Positions 48,638 through 60,837 of a stretch of 64,000 nucleotides of DNA are shown one piece after another. The notes under the pieces were generated by a model that worked only from the letters and a program-made list of their open reading frames with translations, searched no databases and had not been told where the DNA came from. The position numbers and the translations under genes were made by a program. Position 1 is the first letter of the stretch. Every line of letters begins with the position of its first letter. Source of the DNA: Vibrio sp. J1-1 (GTDB taxonomy: Bacteria; Pseudomonadota; Gammaproteobacteria; Enterobacterales; Vibrionaceae); the NCBI RefSeq assembly GCF_021728395.1, contig NZ_JAKKCM010000004.1:411810-475809 (forward strand), written 5' to 3'.

Positions 48638-50125
48638 ATGGATACTACAAACTGGCAAGATAAAGCCACTGAGTTGAGGTTTAACACACAAGCCTACATT
48701 AATGGAAAGTTAACCAACGCCGTCAGCAAAGATACCTTTGAGATAATTAACCCAGCAACAGGCAAATCTCTCGCTCACGTAGCACGTTGCCGTGAGGAAG
48801 ATGTCGATATTGCTGTCAAAGCCGCACGTGATGCCTTTCATTCTCGGGTCTGGTCTGGCTTACCACCTGCGCAGCGCAAAACTGTCTTACTCAACTACGC
48901 TAAGCTTATCGAACAACACCAAGAACAGTTCGCTATTCTGGAGTCTTTAGATATGGGGAAACCCATTTCTGATGCCATGGGATATGATGCGCCAGCCACT
49001 GCTCGCTGCATACAATGGAACGCTGAAGCGATAGATAAAATTTACGATGAAGTCGCTCCCGTGACCGAAGAAGCGCTCGCACTCGTGACAAGAGAGCCTT
49101 TGGGTGTCGTCGCCGCAATTGTTCCTTGGAATTTCCCTACCGTGATGGCGGCTTGGAAAATTGGTCCGGCACTAGCCACTGGTAACTCGGTCATCATCAA
49201 ACCATCGGAAAAGTCACCTCTTACCGCTATATTACTGGCTGAATTGGCTTCTCAAGCCGGGATTCCTGATGGTGTGCTTCAAGTTCTTCCCGGGTTTGGT
49301 CACGAAGCAGGGCAAGCATTAGCACTTCACCACGCCGTCGACTGTATTACTTTTACTGGCTCTACGGCTATAGGAAAGAAATTATTGACCTTTGCTGGTG
49401 AATCCAACCTTAAGCGTGCGTTTATGGAATGCGGTGGCAAGAGTCCTCATATTGTCCATTATGATGTGAAAAATATTGAGAAAGCCGCCGCCACTGCTGC
49501 AAGCGCTATTTGCTACAACCAAGGGGAGGTTTGTACCGCAGGCTCTCGTCTCTTGGTTCACTCATCCATCAAAGATCAATTCATCAACTTGCTGATAAAG
49601 AACATGGACAAATGGCAACCAGGCGATCCTCTCAACGAAAGCTCTCGTGTTGGTGCCATTGTCGATAAAGCTCAGTATGAACGCGTACTTGATTATATTG
49701 AGGTAGGCAAACAAGAAGGTGCAACACTTCGATTTGGCGGCCAACCCGCTCTTGAGCATACTGGCGGCTACTTTATCCAGCCAGCTGTCTTCACAGACGT
49801 GACACCTGACATGCGTATATTCAGAGAAGAGATATTTGGCCCTGTGCTTTGCGTGACAACATTCGACACGATTGATGAAGCAATTGAGCTTGCCAACGAC
49901 AGTGAATATGGCCTTGCTGCTGGTGTTTGGACTTCCGATATTTCAACTGCGGTAAAATGCTCTCGTGCTCTAAGAGCCGGTACCGTGTTTGTGAACAACT
50001 GGGATGGCGGAGATATGACAATGCCGTTTGGCGGGTACAAGCAGAGTGGAAACGGCAGGGATAAGTCTTTACATGCCTTAGATAAATACACTGAGGTCAA
50101 ATCTACCTGGATCGAACTTGATTAG
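48638..50125 (+). CDS. puuC: Gamma-glutamyl-gamma-aminobutyraldehyde dehydrogenase (PuuC-like)
   Basis: 495 aa, the same as E. coli PuuC. It oxidises gamma-glutamyl-gamma-aminobutyraldehyde with NAD(P)+. The NAD-binding APWNFP equivalent (IVPWNFPTV) and FTGSTAIGKK are present. The catalytic Glu264 (MECGGKSP) and the catalytic Cys299 (NQGEVCTAG) are intact. The C-terminal NNWDGGDMTMPFGGYKQSGNGRD is nearly identical to PuuC. It lies convergent to puuR and divergent from the amidotransferase gene. Confidence 0.92.
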   Translation: MDTTNWQDKATELRFNTQAYINGKLTNAVSKDTFEIINPATGKSLAHVARCREEDVDIAVKAARDAFHSRVWSGLPPAQRKTVLLNYAKLIEQHQEQFAILESLDMGKPISDAMGYDAPATARCIQWNAEAIDKIYDEVAPVTEEALALVTREPLGVVAAIVPWNFPTVMAAWKIGPALATGNSVIIKPSEKSPLTAILLAELASQAGIPDGVLQVLPGFGHEAGQALALHHAVDCITFTGSTAIGKKLLTFAGESNLKRAFMECGGKSPHIVHYDVKNIEKAAATAASAICYNQGEVCTAGSRLLVHSSIKDQFINLLIKNMDKWQPGDPLNESSRVGAIVDKAQYERVLDYIEVGKQEGATLRFGGQPALEHTGGYFIQPAVFTDVTPDMRIFREEIFGPVLCVTTFDTIDEAIELANDSEYGLAAGVWTSDISTAVKCSRALRAGTVFVNNWDGGDMTMPFGGYKQSGNGRDKSLHALDKYTEVKSTWIELD

Positions 50126-50160
50126 TCCTTTTGTCTCACAACCAACTGCAACGTGATTAA

Positions 50161-50186
50161 GAATGGCCTCGTAACAGAGGCCATTC
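50161..50186. terminator. Hairpin between convergent puuC and puuR
   Basis: A perfect 10-bp stem GAATGGCCTC / GAGGCCATTC with a GTAACA loop. T-runs are weak on both sides, so termination efficiency is uncertain. Confidence 0.65.
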
Positions 50187-50235
50187 TATATACTTAAATA
50201 GATTCAAGATGCAGATTTAAGCACATCTACACAAC

Positions 50236-50790
50236 CTAGAACGTTGGCGGCGTCGAGGCACTTATCAACTCGCACTCGACTTTTCCTTTATTGCGAAAAC
50301 GGTGTGGCTTACGCGTCTCAAAATAGTAAGAATCTCCGGCTTTCAGTACCTGAGTTCGACTGCCTACCGTGATCTCAATTTCTCCTCGAATCACCACGCC
50401 GCCTTCTTCACCGTCGTGTTGCATGAAATCAGTGCCGGTATCAGCACCTGGCGGGTAGACCTCATGCAGTATGGCAAGTTTGCGACCTTCTCGTTTCGCA
50501 CCCACTAACATCAGGCTAATTTTGCCATCCCCCAAATCCGTCATCTGTTCCGGACTAAAAAAGATGTCGTCCTTTGATTCAACGTCTAAGGTGAAAAACT
50601 CGCCCATAGAGATGGGAATAGCTTCCAGTATCTTTTTCAGTGACCCAACGGAAGGGTTAACCAAGTTCTGTTCAATTTGAGAGATCATGGAATTCGTCAC
50701 GCCACTCCTTTTCGCAAGCTCTCTTTGTGATAAACCACGCATGGTTCGGATCGTTTTAAGCTGCTTGCCTACATCCATGTCTCTATCCAT
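50236..50790 (-). CDS. puuR: PuuR-like transcriptional regulator (HTH + cupin)
   Basis: 184 aa, almost identical in length to E. coli PuuR (185). The N-terminal XRE-type helix-turn-helix is at about residues 9-62 (LSQRELAKRSGVTNSMISQIEQ), and the cupin sensor domain at about 105-180 ends SASTPPTF, close to E. coli SAHTPTTF. PuuR represses putrescine catabolism and is relieved by putrescine. Here it is the last gene of the polyamine transport operon, 30 bp after potI. GGAG 6 nt upstream supports the ATG at 50790. Confidence 0.92.
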   Translation of the reverse strand: MDRDMDVGKQLKTIRTMRGLSQRELAKRSGVTNSMISQIEQNLVNPSVGSLKKILEAIPISMGEFFTLDVESKDDIFFSPEQMTDLGDGKISLMLVGAKREGRKLAILHEVYPPGADTGTDFMQHDGEEGGVVIRGEIEITVGSRTQVLKAGDSYYFETRKPHRFRNKGKVECELISASTPPTF

Positions 50791-50820
50791 GTATCTCTCC
50801 TAAGTTGTCAGAGAATGCCT

Positions 50821-51663
50821 CTACTGATGGCTCATTTTCACCTCTTGTAATCGCCGTTTCTCCGCTTTAGCAAGCACCCACCATGCAATAAAGGTGGCGC
50901 AGGAGACCGCTAAAATGATCAACGTCGCAAGGGCATTAATTTTAGGACTAACGCCTAGCCTAACGCTGGAGAATACCACCATTGGTAGCGTTGTAGCACT
51001 CGGACCAGATACAAAACTTGCAATCACCAAATCATCGAGTGATAACGTAAACGCCAGCAACCAACCTGCAACAATAGCTGGAGCAATCGTTGGTAAGGTA
51101 ATTTGAAGAAATACCTTCCAAGGCGGAGCCCCCAAATCCATTGCCGCCTCTTCAATTGAGCGATCGACCTCTTGTAATCTGGAGCTCACTACGACCGTAA
51201 CGTACGCAGTGCAAAACGTAACATGTGCTATCCAAATCGTCATCATTCCACGTTGGTTAAACAAATCAAATACTTGCCCCATCGCAATAAAGAGTAGCAG
51301 TAACGACAGACCGGTGATCACCTCTGGCATAACCAAAGGCGCCGTGATCATAAATGCGAAGCCGGTTTCACCTCTAAATTTGCCGAATCGATTTAGGACA
51401 AACGCCGCAATAGTACCCAGCACCACTGCGGCACTTGCAGAGAGAAAACCAATTAACAAGCTCAGCTTTACCCCACCCATTAATAAATCGTCTTCAAATA
51501 ACTCGGAATACCACTTGAAAGAAAACCCAGACCAAACCGTCACTAAGCGGTTTTCATTAAAAGAATAAATAATCAGAATTAAAATCGGCAAGTAGAGAAA
51601 GGCGAAACCTAAGCCCAATATCAACCACTTCCATTTATTGTTGTAAACTGGAATATCGTTCAT
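50821..51663 (-). CDS. potI: Putrescine ABC transporter permease PotI
   Basis: 280 aa, six membrane spans. The EAA loop EEAAMDLGAPPWKVFLQITLP lies around residues 170-190 and docks the ATPase. Long identical stretches with E. coli PotI are visible (for example FAMITAPLVMPEVITGLSLLLLF form and AFTLSLDDLVIASFVSGP). It pairs with PotH in the inner membrane. Its ATG overlaps the potH stop by 4 bp (ATGA). Confidence 0.95.
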   Translation of the reverse strand: MNDIPVYNNKWKWLILGLGFAFLYLPILILIIYSFNENRLVTVWSGFSFKWYSELFEDDLLMGGVKLSLLIGFLSASAAVVLGTIAAFVLNRFGKFRGETGFAFMITAPLVMPEVITGLSLLLLFIAMGQVFDLFNQRGMMTIWIAHVTFCTAYVTVVVSSRLQEVDRSIEEAAMDLGAPPWKVFLQITLPTIAPAIVAGWLLAFTLSLDDLVIASFVSGPSATTLPMVVFSSVRLGVSPKINALATLIILAVSCATFIAWWVLAKAEKRRLQEVKMSHQ

Positions 51664-52577
51664 CCCTGCACCTCCAATTCACGCTTTTGGTAACGATGGA
51701 ACCACAGAATTGGCACCATTAAGATAAGTAGCATCGTGGTGGCAACAGCTGAAGCCACAGGCCAATCTCGGTTATTGAAAAACTCTTGCCATAACACTTT
51801 TCCGATCAGGATCGAATCCGGCCCGCCGAGCAGTTCAGGAATAACAAACTCCCCTACCGCAGGAATAAACACCAGCATAGAACCGGCAATGATGCCTGCA
51901 CGGGTTAACGGAACTAAAACACTAAACAGTGTGGTGATTGGTTTCGCGCCTAAGTCACTGGCGGCTTCTATCAGCGAATAATCGACTCGCATCAGAGCGG
52001 TATACAAAGGTAAAACCATGAAAGGTAGATAGGTATACACAATGCCGATATACACCGCGACATCGGTGTGTAATATCTTTAATGGCTCGTCAATCGCCCC
52101 AATGGTTAATAACGCGTTATTGAGTAATCCATTGTTTTTGAGGATACCTATCCAGGCATAGACTCGAATCAAGAAACTGGTCCATGAAGGAAGAATGATA
52201 AGCATCAGCAGAACGTTACGCGTTGAGGGTGTTGAATGCACAATGGCCCACGCAATTGGAAAACCGACCACTAAACACAGTAACGTTGAAATGAGTGCAA
52301 TACGTATCGACTCTAAATAAGAAGACACATATAAGTCATCTTCCAGCAAGTATTCGTAGTTACCGATATTCAGCAGTAGCTGCAACTGCTGCTCTGCATA
52401 ACTGAGCAGTTCTGAATAGGGAGGAATTGAGACTTGAGCCTCGGCGAAGCTGATCTTAAATACGATCAAAAATGGGAGTAAGAAGAACAGTAGTAACCAT
52501 CCATAAGGGACAGCAAGTAGTAAGCACTTGGGCGTGGGTATAACACGCCAGATATTGAGTTTGGCTGTTTTTATCAT
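51660..52577 (-). CDS. potH: Putrescine ABC transporter permease PotH
   Basis: 305 aa, somewhat shorter than E. coli PotH (317). It has six spans, the large first periplasmic loop with YEYLLEDDLYVSSYLESIRIAL, and the EAA loop EAASDLGAKPITTLFSVLVPL. Its start overlaps the potG stop by 4 bp and its stop overlaps the potI start by 4 bp, showing tight coupling. Confidence 0.95.
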   Translation of the reverse strand: MIKTAKLNIWRVIPTPKCLLLAVPYGWLLLFFLLPFLIVFKISFAEAQVSIPPYSELLSYAEQQLQLLLNIGNYEYLLEDDLYVSSYLESIRIALISTLLCLVVGFPIAWAIVHSTPSTRNVLLMLIILPSWTSFLIRVYAWIGILKNNGLLNNALLTIGAIDEPLKILHTDVAVYIGIVYTYLPFMVLPLYTALMRVDYSLIEAASDLGAKPITTLFSVLVPLTRAGIIAGSMLVFIPAVGEFVIPELLGGPDSILIGKVLWQEFFNNRDWPVASAVATTMLLILMVPILWFHRYQKRELEVQG

Positions 52578-53716
52578 ATTTTAAGTACCACGCAGCTTTC
52601 CATTTCCCAACTTAGCGTGACCTTCTGCTCCCACGTCGGCATGTCTTTTCTCAAGCGAGTGGTATTTTGTAAGGTTGCCGTGACTAATTTTCCAGACGCT
52701 AAACGCACGTGGTAGATAGATTGATTGCCCATATAGGCAATATCTTCAACAATCCCTGTGCAGCTGTTGGCCGAATGATTGCTATGTGTGCTCAACGCCA
52801 TTTTCTCTGGCCTAACCGCAACCATTACAGGAACCCCCGTCACACCAGAAATACCTTCATTAATACAAATCGGGTGTTCAAGCTCCTGACTGCGCACGGT
52901 GCAACTGTCGTTTTGATTATTTTCCAATATCCCTTCAAAGATATTTACTGTGCCGACAAACTTGGCAGAGAATTTCGAATTTGGATGCTCATAGATCGAT
53001 TCTGGAGAGCCAATTTGCACAAACTGACCTTTATTCATAATCGCCATTCGACTGGCCATCGTCATGGCTTCTTCTTGATCGTGCGTGACCATCACACAAG
53101 TCACACCCACGCGTTCTAAGATATCCACTACTTCGAGTTGCATTTTTTCTCTTAAGTTTTTATCTAAAGCGCCCATCGGTTCATCCAGAAGCAGCAGTTT
53201 TGGCTTTTTCGCTAAACTTCGAGCCAGTGCAACACGCTGTTTCTGACCACCAGAAAGTTGATGAGGTTTGCGTTTGGCATAGTCAGACATATGGACTAGC
53301 TCTAGCATCTGTTTGACGGTTTCATTGATTTCTTGGCGAGACATGCCGTCCTGCTTTAAACCAAATGCGATATTGTCTGCAACGGTCATATGGGGAAACA
53401 GCGCATAGGATTGGAACATCATATTGACCGGGCGACGATACGGAGGTATCTCGGCAAGATCTTCTCCATCTAAAATAATCTGCCCAGCTGAAGGTTGCTC
53501 GAAGCCGGCAAGCATTCTCAGCAACGTTGATTTTCCACAACCCGATGCGCCAAGCAGGGCGAACAGTTCACCTTGATTGATCGTCAAATCCAAACCATCA
53601 ACGGCGACGTGACCGTCAAAGCTTTTGGTGAGTCCTTTGATTTCTAATAAGGGTTTTGGCGGGTTAGAATCCACATGCATATGAGGAAGTTCATTACAAA
53701 TTGACATCACTGTCAT
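52574..53716 (-). CDS. potG: Putrescine ABC transporter ATPase PotG
   Basis: 380 aa from the ATG at 53716, supported by GGAG 6 nt upstream; the ATG at 53728 lies against a hairpin and has no ribosome binding site. Walker A GASGCGKST, signature LSGGQKQRVALARSL, Walker B LLLLDEPMGALD and the H-loop VTHDQEE are all intact, followed by a TOBE-type regulatory domain. It energises PotFGHI uptake of putrescine. It comes after potF, separated by an intercistronic hairpin. Confidence 0.96.
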   Translation of the reverse strand: MTVMSICNELPHMHVDSNPPKPLLEIKGLTKSFDGHVAVDGLDLTINQGELFALLGASGCGKSTLLRMLAGFEQPSAGQIILDGEDLAEIPPYRRPVNMMFQSYALFPHMTVADNIAFGLKQDGMSRQEINETVKQMLELVHMSDYAKRKPHQLSGGQKQRVALARSLAKKPKLLLLDEPMGALDKNLREKMQLEVVDILERVGVTCVMVTHDQEEAMTMASRMAIMNKGQFVQIGSPESIYEHPNSKFSAKFVGTVNIFEGILENNQNDSCTVRSQELEHPICINEGISGVTGVPVMVAVRPEKMALSTHSNHSANSCTGIVEDIAYMGNQSIYHVRLASGKLVTATLQNTTRLRKDMPTWEQKVTLSWEMESCVVLKI

Positions 53717-53729
53717 GGCACTCTCCATA

Positions 53730-53757
53730 AAAGAGGCGACCCTAGGGTCACCTCTTT
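53730..53757 (-). terminator. Intercistronic hairpin between potF and potG
   Basis: AAAGAGG(C)GACCCTAGGGTC(A)CCTCTTT forms a nearly perfect stem (one A-C mismatch) in the 49-bp gap after potF, followed on the minus strand by TTTT-like bases. Such hairpins commonly raise expression of the binding-protein gene over the membrane components, by mRNA protection or partial termination. Confidence 0.7.
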
Positions 53758-53765
53758 GTCTCTAT

Positions 53766-56269
<2,504 letters not shown>

Positions 56270-56394
56270 AGTTTCATTCCATGGTTTATTAATAACGTGT
56301 TAGCACTACTCTCCCTTTATCCGCCAAGATAAATGGTTCCGCGGTAAAGCTTGTACTAGGAGAAAGTCGCTTCCACTTGGTAATTAAGTTTGAC

Positions 56395-57726
56395 TTATAC
56401 GTTTAAGAGTAAGAACTCACGCTCCCAAGAGCTGATGACTTGGAAGAACGTTTTGTACTCTTTTCGCTTAATTGCAACGTAAGCAGAAACAAATCGGTCA
56501 CCGAGAATTTCTCTCAGCTCATCACTGTTTTCTAACAGCAATAAAGCATCTTCCAACGTATGAGGAAGCGAGTAAGGTTCCGTCGTCATGTCACCTGTAC
56601 TCTGTGGTGTTGGGGTAAGTTTTTCTTTCATACCCAAGTAGCCACAGGCCAGTGACAATGCCATCGCTAAGTAAGGGTTCGCATCCGCCCCCGCGTAACG
56701 GTTTTCAATACGACGGGCATTCTTATCGGACACAGGTACTCGAAGTCCTACCGTGCGGTTGTCTTCTCCCCAAGCCACATTGGTAGGCGCTGACTCGCCG
56801 AAGACTAATCGACGGTAGGAGTTGACGTTTGGTGCGAAAAAGGCAATCGCAGCCGGGGTATATTTTTGCATACCAGCAATATAATTTAGGAACAGTTCGC
56901 TGTTAGAACCATCATCATTGGCGAATAAGTTCTTGCCGTTCACATCCACCAAGCTTTGATGAATATGCATCGCACTACCTGGTTCATGCTCCATTGGTTT
57001 CGCCATAAACGTGGCATAAACATCGTGGCGCAATGCTGCTTCTCTTACCGTACGTTTAAAGACAAACACCTGATCTGCCAAATCTAACGGTTCACCGTGA
57101 TCGAAGTTCAATTCCATCTGAGCGGCACCAGATTCATGAACCAATGTATCGACGTCCAGGCCTTGCGCCTCACAGAAGTCATACATATCTTCAAAAATAG
57201 GATCGAATTCATTCACGGCATCGATACTGAAGGATTGTCTGGCCGTTTCTGGCCTACCATTTCGACCAATCGGCGGCTCAAGCGGATAGTCCCAGTCCAG
57301 ATTTTTCTTAACCAAGAAAAACTCTAGCTCAGGTGCCACAATCGGGTTCCAACCCTCTCTTTCGTAGAACGATAAAACGCGACGTAATACCGCTCTTGGG
57401 GAAACTTCTACTGGTTCACCATCCACTGTGAAACAGTCATGAATTACCTGACCTGTTGGATCTTTTGTCCATGGAACTACCCTAACCGTATTTGGATCTG
57501 GCTCAAGATTCATGTCTTTCTCAGTGAGATCAATCATGCTCTCATCGTCTGGCCAGTCACCGTTTACAGTCTGGAAAAAAATCACTTCGGGAAGATGCAT
57601 CCCTCCTTCTCGAAGAAATTTTTTGGCGGGCATAATTTTGCCTCTTGCGTTACCAGTAATGTCAGGGATAAGACACTCCACTTCAGTAATACGGTTTTCT
57701 TCAATCCATTTCTTGAATGTTTCCAT
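56395..57726 (-). CDS. Glutamine synthetase-like gamma-glutamylpolyamine synthetase (SpuB/PuuA type)
   Basis: 443 aa from the ATG at 57726 (METFKKWIEENRITEVECLIP); AAGGA lies just before it and it matches family starts, while the upstream in-frame start at 57819 does not. The catalytic GS domain shows the metal-binding MHIHQSL and the NRTVGLRVP arginine motif; LVHESGAAQMELNF is also typical of the PuuA branch. True glutamine synthetases carry an adenylylation loop which is not seen here. It likely ligates glutamate to putrescine or another amine. It heads the operon running to puuR. Confidence 0.88.
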   Translation of the reverse strand: METFKKWIEENRITEVECLIPDITGNARGKIMPAKKFLREGGMHLPEVIFFQTVNGDWPDDESMIDLTEKDMNLEPDPNTVRVVPWTKDPTGQVIHDCFTVDGEPVEVSPRAVLRRVLSFYEREGWNPIVAPELEFFLVKKNLDWDYPLEPPIGRNGRPETARQSFSIDAVNEFDPIFEDMYDFCEAQGLDVDTLVHESGAAQMELNFDHGEPLDLADQVFVFKRTVREAALRHDVYATFMAKPMEHEPGSAMHIHQSLVDVNGKNLFANDDGSNSELFLNYIAGMQKYTPAAIAFFAPNVNSYRRLVFGESAPTNVAWGEDNRTVGLRVPVSDKNARRIENRYAGADANPYLAMALSLACGYLGMKEKLTPTPQSTGDMTTEPYSLPHTLEDALLLLENSDELREILGDRFVSAYVAIKRKEYKTFFQVISSWEREFLLLNV

Positions 57727-58135
57727 AAATCCTTCTTTGCAATAATTTCGGTCCATGAAATACAGCTTTATGTTTACAGCTTTGCGTCCGCTTACAAACG
57801 GCGAACAACAAAATAACACTCGTATTTTTTCCTAATCCCAACTACCGAACCAATCGGGTTGAGTACAAAATCGCCCGTTGCTAACCCACATCAAAAATCA
57901 TGGATGTATCAATAAGCCCTATTTAGCATTGTGCCTAACTCGCCCAAAAGTCAACCAATCTGTTAAATATTTTATATCAAGATACATCATCGGTGAGGTT
58001 AAAGTTACAAATGTGTTGCAATTCCCTAAACAACGTGTGTATGTTTAATAGGCAAGTAAAGCTGTCTGCGGGGCATTCCTGAGCCCATATAGAACAAGGG
58101 ATTATTACGTTTAACGCCAAGGAGGCACAGCGGAT
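57727..58135. promoter_or_regulatory. Divergent control region between two gamma-glutamyl ligase genes
   Basis: About 409 bp without an ORF. Two copies of GATGTATC in inverted orientation are at 57903-57910 and 57981-57988, 78 bp apart, possible operator half-sites for PuuR or another regulator. The strong GGAGG site at about 58120-58126 serves the plus-strand ligase. Both sides of the polyamine island are transcribed away from here. Confidence 0.5.
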
Positions 58136-59524
58136 ATGACTAGTCTTGCCGATCAACCAATTAACATTGACCACCTAAAAACCAAGCAAGAGCAGCAAGA
58201 AATTGCTCATTTTATCGAACAGAATCCAAACATCACGACGATTGATTTGATTCTGTTCGATATGAACGGCGTGGTTAGGGGAAAGCGGATCAACACCACC
58301 CAACTAAGCAAAGTACTGGAACAAGGTATCTGTTTGCCAGCGTCTGTTTTTGCACTGGATATCTGTGGCGAAACCGTCGAAGAGACCGGATTAGGCTTTG
58401 AAAAAGGTGATGGTGACCGTATTTGCCGTATTGTGCCAAATTCTTTGCAGGTCGTACCGTGGCAAGAGAATAGCGCCCAAGCCATCGTGACGATGTACGA
58501 GCCCGAGACGAACCAACCTTTCTTTGCTGACCCCAGACACGTCCTCGATCAACAAGTAAAAAAACTGAAAAGCAAAGGCTTTCATCCGTGTGTCGCGGTT
58601 GAGTTAGAGTTTTATTTGCAGGATCCTGAACCCGATGATACTGGCTGCCCCCAACCCCCTCTGATGCCAGTTAGCGGCGAGCGAATGACACAAACGCAAG
58701 TCTATTCACTAGATGAACTCGATGAATTTAAAACCTTTTTGGATGAAATCGTAAGTGCATGTCAAGAGCAGGGCATTCCGGCAGAAAACATCACAGCCGA
58801 ATATGCACCGGGGCAATTTGAAGTAAACCTAAAACATTCCACCGATGTTTTGCTCGCCTGTGACCATGCCATGCTGCTAAAACGTGTCGTTCGTGCGATA
58901 GCAAAGAAACATGGGTTTCATGCCAACTTCATGGCCAAACCTTATACAGAATATGCAGGCAGCGGTTGCCACGTTCATATCAGCTTGCAGGACGCAGATG
59001 GGATTAACGTGCTTGGGTATAATGACGATTTACTGCTCAATGCCATTGCTGGTGTCTTAGAACACATGGATGAATGCATGGCGATTTTTGCTCCCAATGC
59101 AAACTCCTATCGACGCTTACAACCGAATATGTTCGTACCAATGCATGCTTCATGGGGTTGGGATAACCGAACGGTTGCCGTGCGTGTGCCCGCCAGCGGC
59201 GAAGAAGACAAACGAATCGAACACCGTTTGTCAGGTGCGGATGTTAACCCTTATCTCACTGTATCTGTTTTATTGGCATCCATCCTAGATGGCATTGAAA
59301 ACAATCTGGTACCGCCAGCGCCAATAGACGGAGACGCAACTCAGCTCGACCTGCCTACTCTGCAAAGCTCTTGGGACAGCGCTCTGCAAACCTTCTCAGC
59401 AAGTGAATTTATGCAAAACAGCTTTGGAGAAGAACTTTGCAAAGTTTACCTCGCCAACAAAAAGCACGAGCAGGAAAGGTTTTCGGCTCAAGTTTCACCA
59501 CTTGAATACCAATGGTACCGATAA
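58136..59524 (+). CDS. puuA: Glutamine synthetase-like gamma-glutamylputrescine synthetase (PuuA/SpuI type)
   Basis: 462 aa, close to E. coli PuuA (472). It ligates glutamate to putrescine with ATP, the first step of the Puu route. GS motifs GSGCHVHISL and DNRTVAVRVP are present, and the N-terminus IDLILFDMNGVVRGKRI is PuuA-like. It differs widely from the divergent paralogue at 56395, so the two probably prefer different amines. The adjacent puuB overlaps or follows within about 35 bp, making a puuA-puuB unit. Confidence 0.88.
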   Translation: MTSLADQPINIDHLKTKQEQQEIAHFIEQNPNITTIDLILFDMNGVVRGKRINTTQLSKVLEQGICLPASVFALDICGETVEETGLGFEKGDGDRICRIVPNSLQVVPWQENSAQAIVTMYEPETNQPFFADPRHVLDQQVKKLKSKGFHPCVAVELEFYLQDPEPDDTGCPQPPLMPVSGERMTQTQVYSLDELDEFKTFLDEIVSACQEQGIPAENITAEYAPGQFEVNLKHSTDVLLACDHAMLLKRVVRAIAKKHGFHANFMAKPYTEYAGSGCHVHISLQDADGINVLGYNDDLLLNAIAGVLEHMDECMAIFAPNANSYRRLQPNMFVPMHASWGWDNRTVAVRVPASGEEDKRIEHRLSGADVNPYLTVSVLLASILDGIENNLVPPAPIDGDATQLDLPTLQSSWDSALQTFSASEFMQNSFGEELCKVYLANKKHEQERFSAQVSPLEYQWYR

Positions 59525-59559
59525 GTATTGAATCAAGATTAGAAGAAAAGGATGTCAAG

Positions 59560-60837
59560 ATGAGTACAAAGCATACCCTCTCTTACTATGCTGCATCAAA
59601 AAACATGGATTTACGCTTTCCTAGATTAAAAGGGAGCCATGTTGCCGATGTGTGTGTTGTGGGCTCTGGCATAACCGGAGCAACAGCAGCACTTGAACTC
59701 GCCAATAAGGGCTACAGCGTTATTGTTTTGGAAGCCAATCGTGTCGGTTGGGGGGCATCGGGACGAAGCGGCGGTCAGGCTATTTTTGGCTGGGCTTCAG
59801 AGCAACATACACTTGAAAAGCTGGTCGGTGAGTCTGACGCAAAGAAACTTTGGGAGCTGTCCATCGAGGCGCTCGCTCTGACCAAAAACAATATCAAAAA
59901 GTACAACATTGATTGTGATTGGCGGGATGGCATGGTTCACTTGGGCATGAAGTCACGTCATGACAAAGAACTTAAAGAATGGTACGCCAACCTGACTGAG
60001 CGATATAACTACGACTCGCTAGAGCTATGGGATAAAGAACAGGTTAGAGAGCATATTGACAGCGACAAATATACTTCCGGCATGTTTGACCACAATAGTG
60101 GTCACCTACACCCATTAAACTACACGCTCGGTTTAACCACTGCCGCCCAAGCCGCCGGAGCTCAATTCTTTGAAGAAAGTGCGGTAATAAAAATTGAGCA
60201 CGGTGACCCTGCTACTCTATTTACCAAGCATGGTGAAGTGAAAGCGAATCACGTTATTCTTGCCTGTAATGCTTATATGGAAGGGCTAGAAAGTTCACTG
60301 GAAAACAAAGTCATGCCCGTTGGCACCTACATCTGTGCCACAGAGCCTCTCGATGAAGCGTTAACAAATAAACTGATGAAAAACCATATCGCAGCGAGTG
60401 ACATCAATTTTGTACTCGACTATTTCCGCTGCTCCGGCGACAACCGGATGCTATTTGGCGGGCGAGTCAGTTATTCTGGCGTTGCGCCGTTGAACTTAGA
60501 GAAGGCGATGCGTAACCGGATGGTCAGCATATTTCCTCAATTGTCTAACGCTAAAATTGATTATGCGTGGGGCGGCAATGTGGCTATCACCATGAATCGT
60601 GCGCCACACTTTGGCCGACTTAAACCCAATGTCTATTTTGCTCAAGGTTTCTCTGGCCATGGTATCGCCGTAACAGGTATGGCGGGCACGCTAATGGCCG
60701 AGTGCGTTGCTGCGACCTCTGAACGCTTTGCTATTTTTGATAAAGTGCCTCATATGTCATTCCCCGGCGGGCGTTTACTCCGCACTCCAGCACTCGTATT
60801 AGCCATGTCTTACTACCGGGTACGCGATTTACTTTAA
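59560..60837 (+). CDS. puuB: Gamma-glutamylputrescine oxidase (PuuB-like FAD amine oxidase)
   Basis: 425 aa, close to E. coli PuuB (426). The ATG at 59560 has AAGGA 7 nt upstream; an earlier in-frame ATG inside puuA is unlikely. The Rossmann FAD motif VCVVGSGITGATAALEL is at about residues 31-47, followed by GWGASGRSGGQ, the DAO/glycine-oxidase family signature. The C-terminal FAQGFSGHGIAVTGMAG closes the FAD site. It oxidises gamma-glutamylputrescine to the aldehyde that PuuC then uses, releasing H2O2 and ammonia. Confidence 0.92.
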   Translation: MSTKHTLSYYAASKNMDLRFPRLKGSHVADVCVVGSGITGATAALELANKGYSVIVLEANRVGWGASGRSGGQAIFGWASEQHTLEKLVGESDAKKLWELSIEALALTKNNIKKYNIDCDWRDGMVHLGMKSRHDKELKEWYANLTERYNYDSLELWDKEQVREHIDSDKYTSGMFDHNSGHLHPLNYTLGLTTAAQAAGAQFFEESAVIKIEHGDPATLFTKHGEVKANHVILACNAYMEGLESSLENKVMPVGTYICATEPLDEALTNKLMKNHIAASDINFVLDYFRCSGDNRMLFGGRVSYSGVAPLNLEKAMRNRMVSIFPQLSNAKIDYAWGGNVAITMNRAPHFGRLKPNVYFAQGFSGHGIAVTGMAGTLMAECVAATSERFAIFDKVPHMSFPGGRLLRTPALVLAMSYYRVRDLL

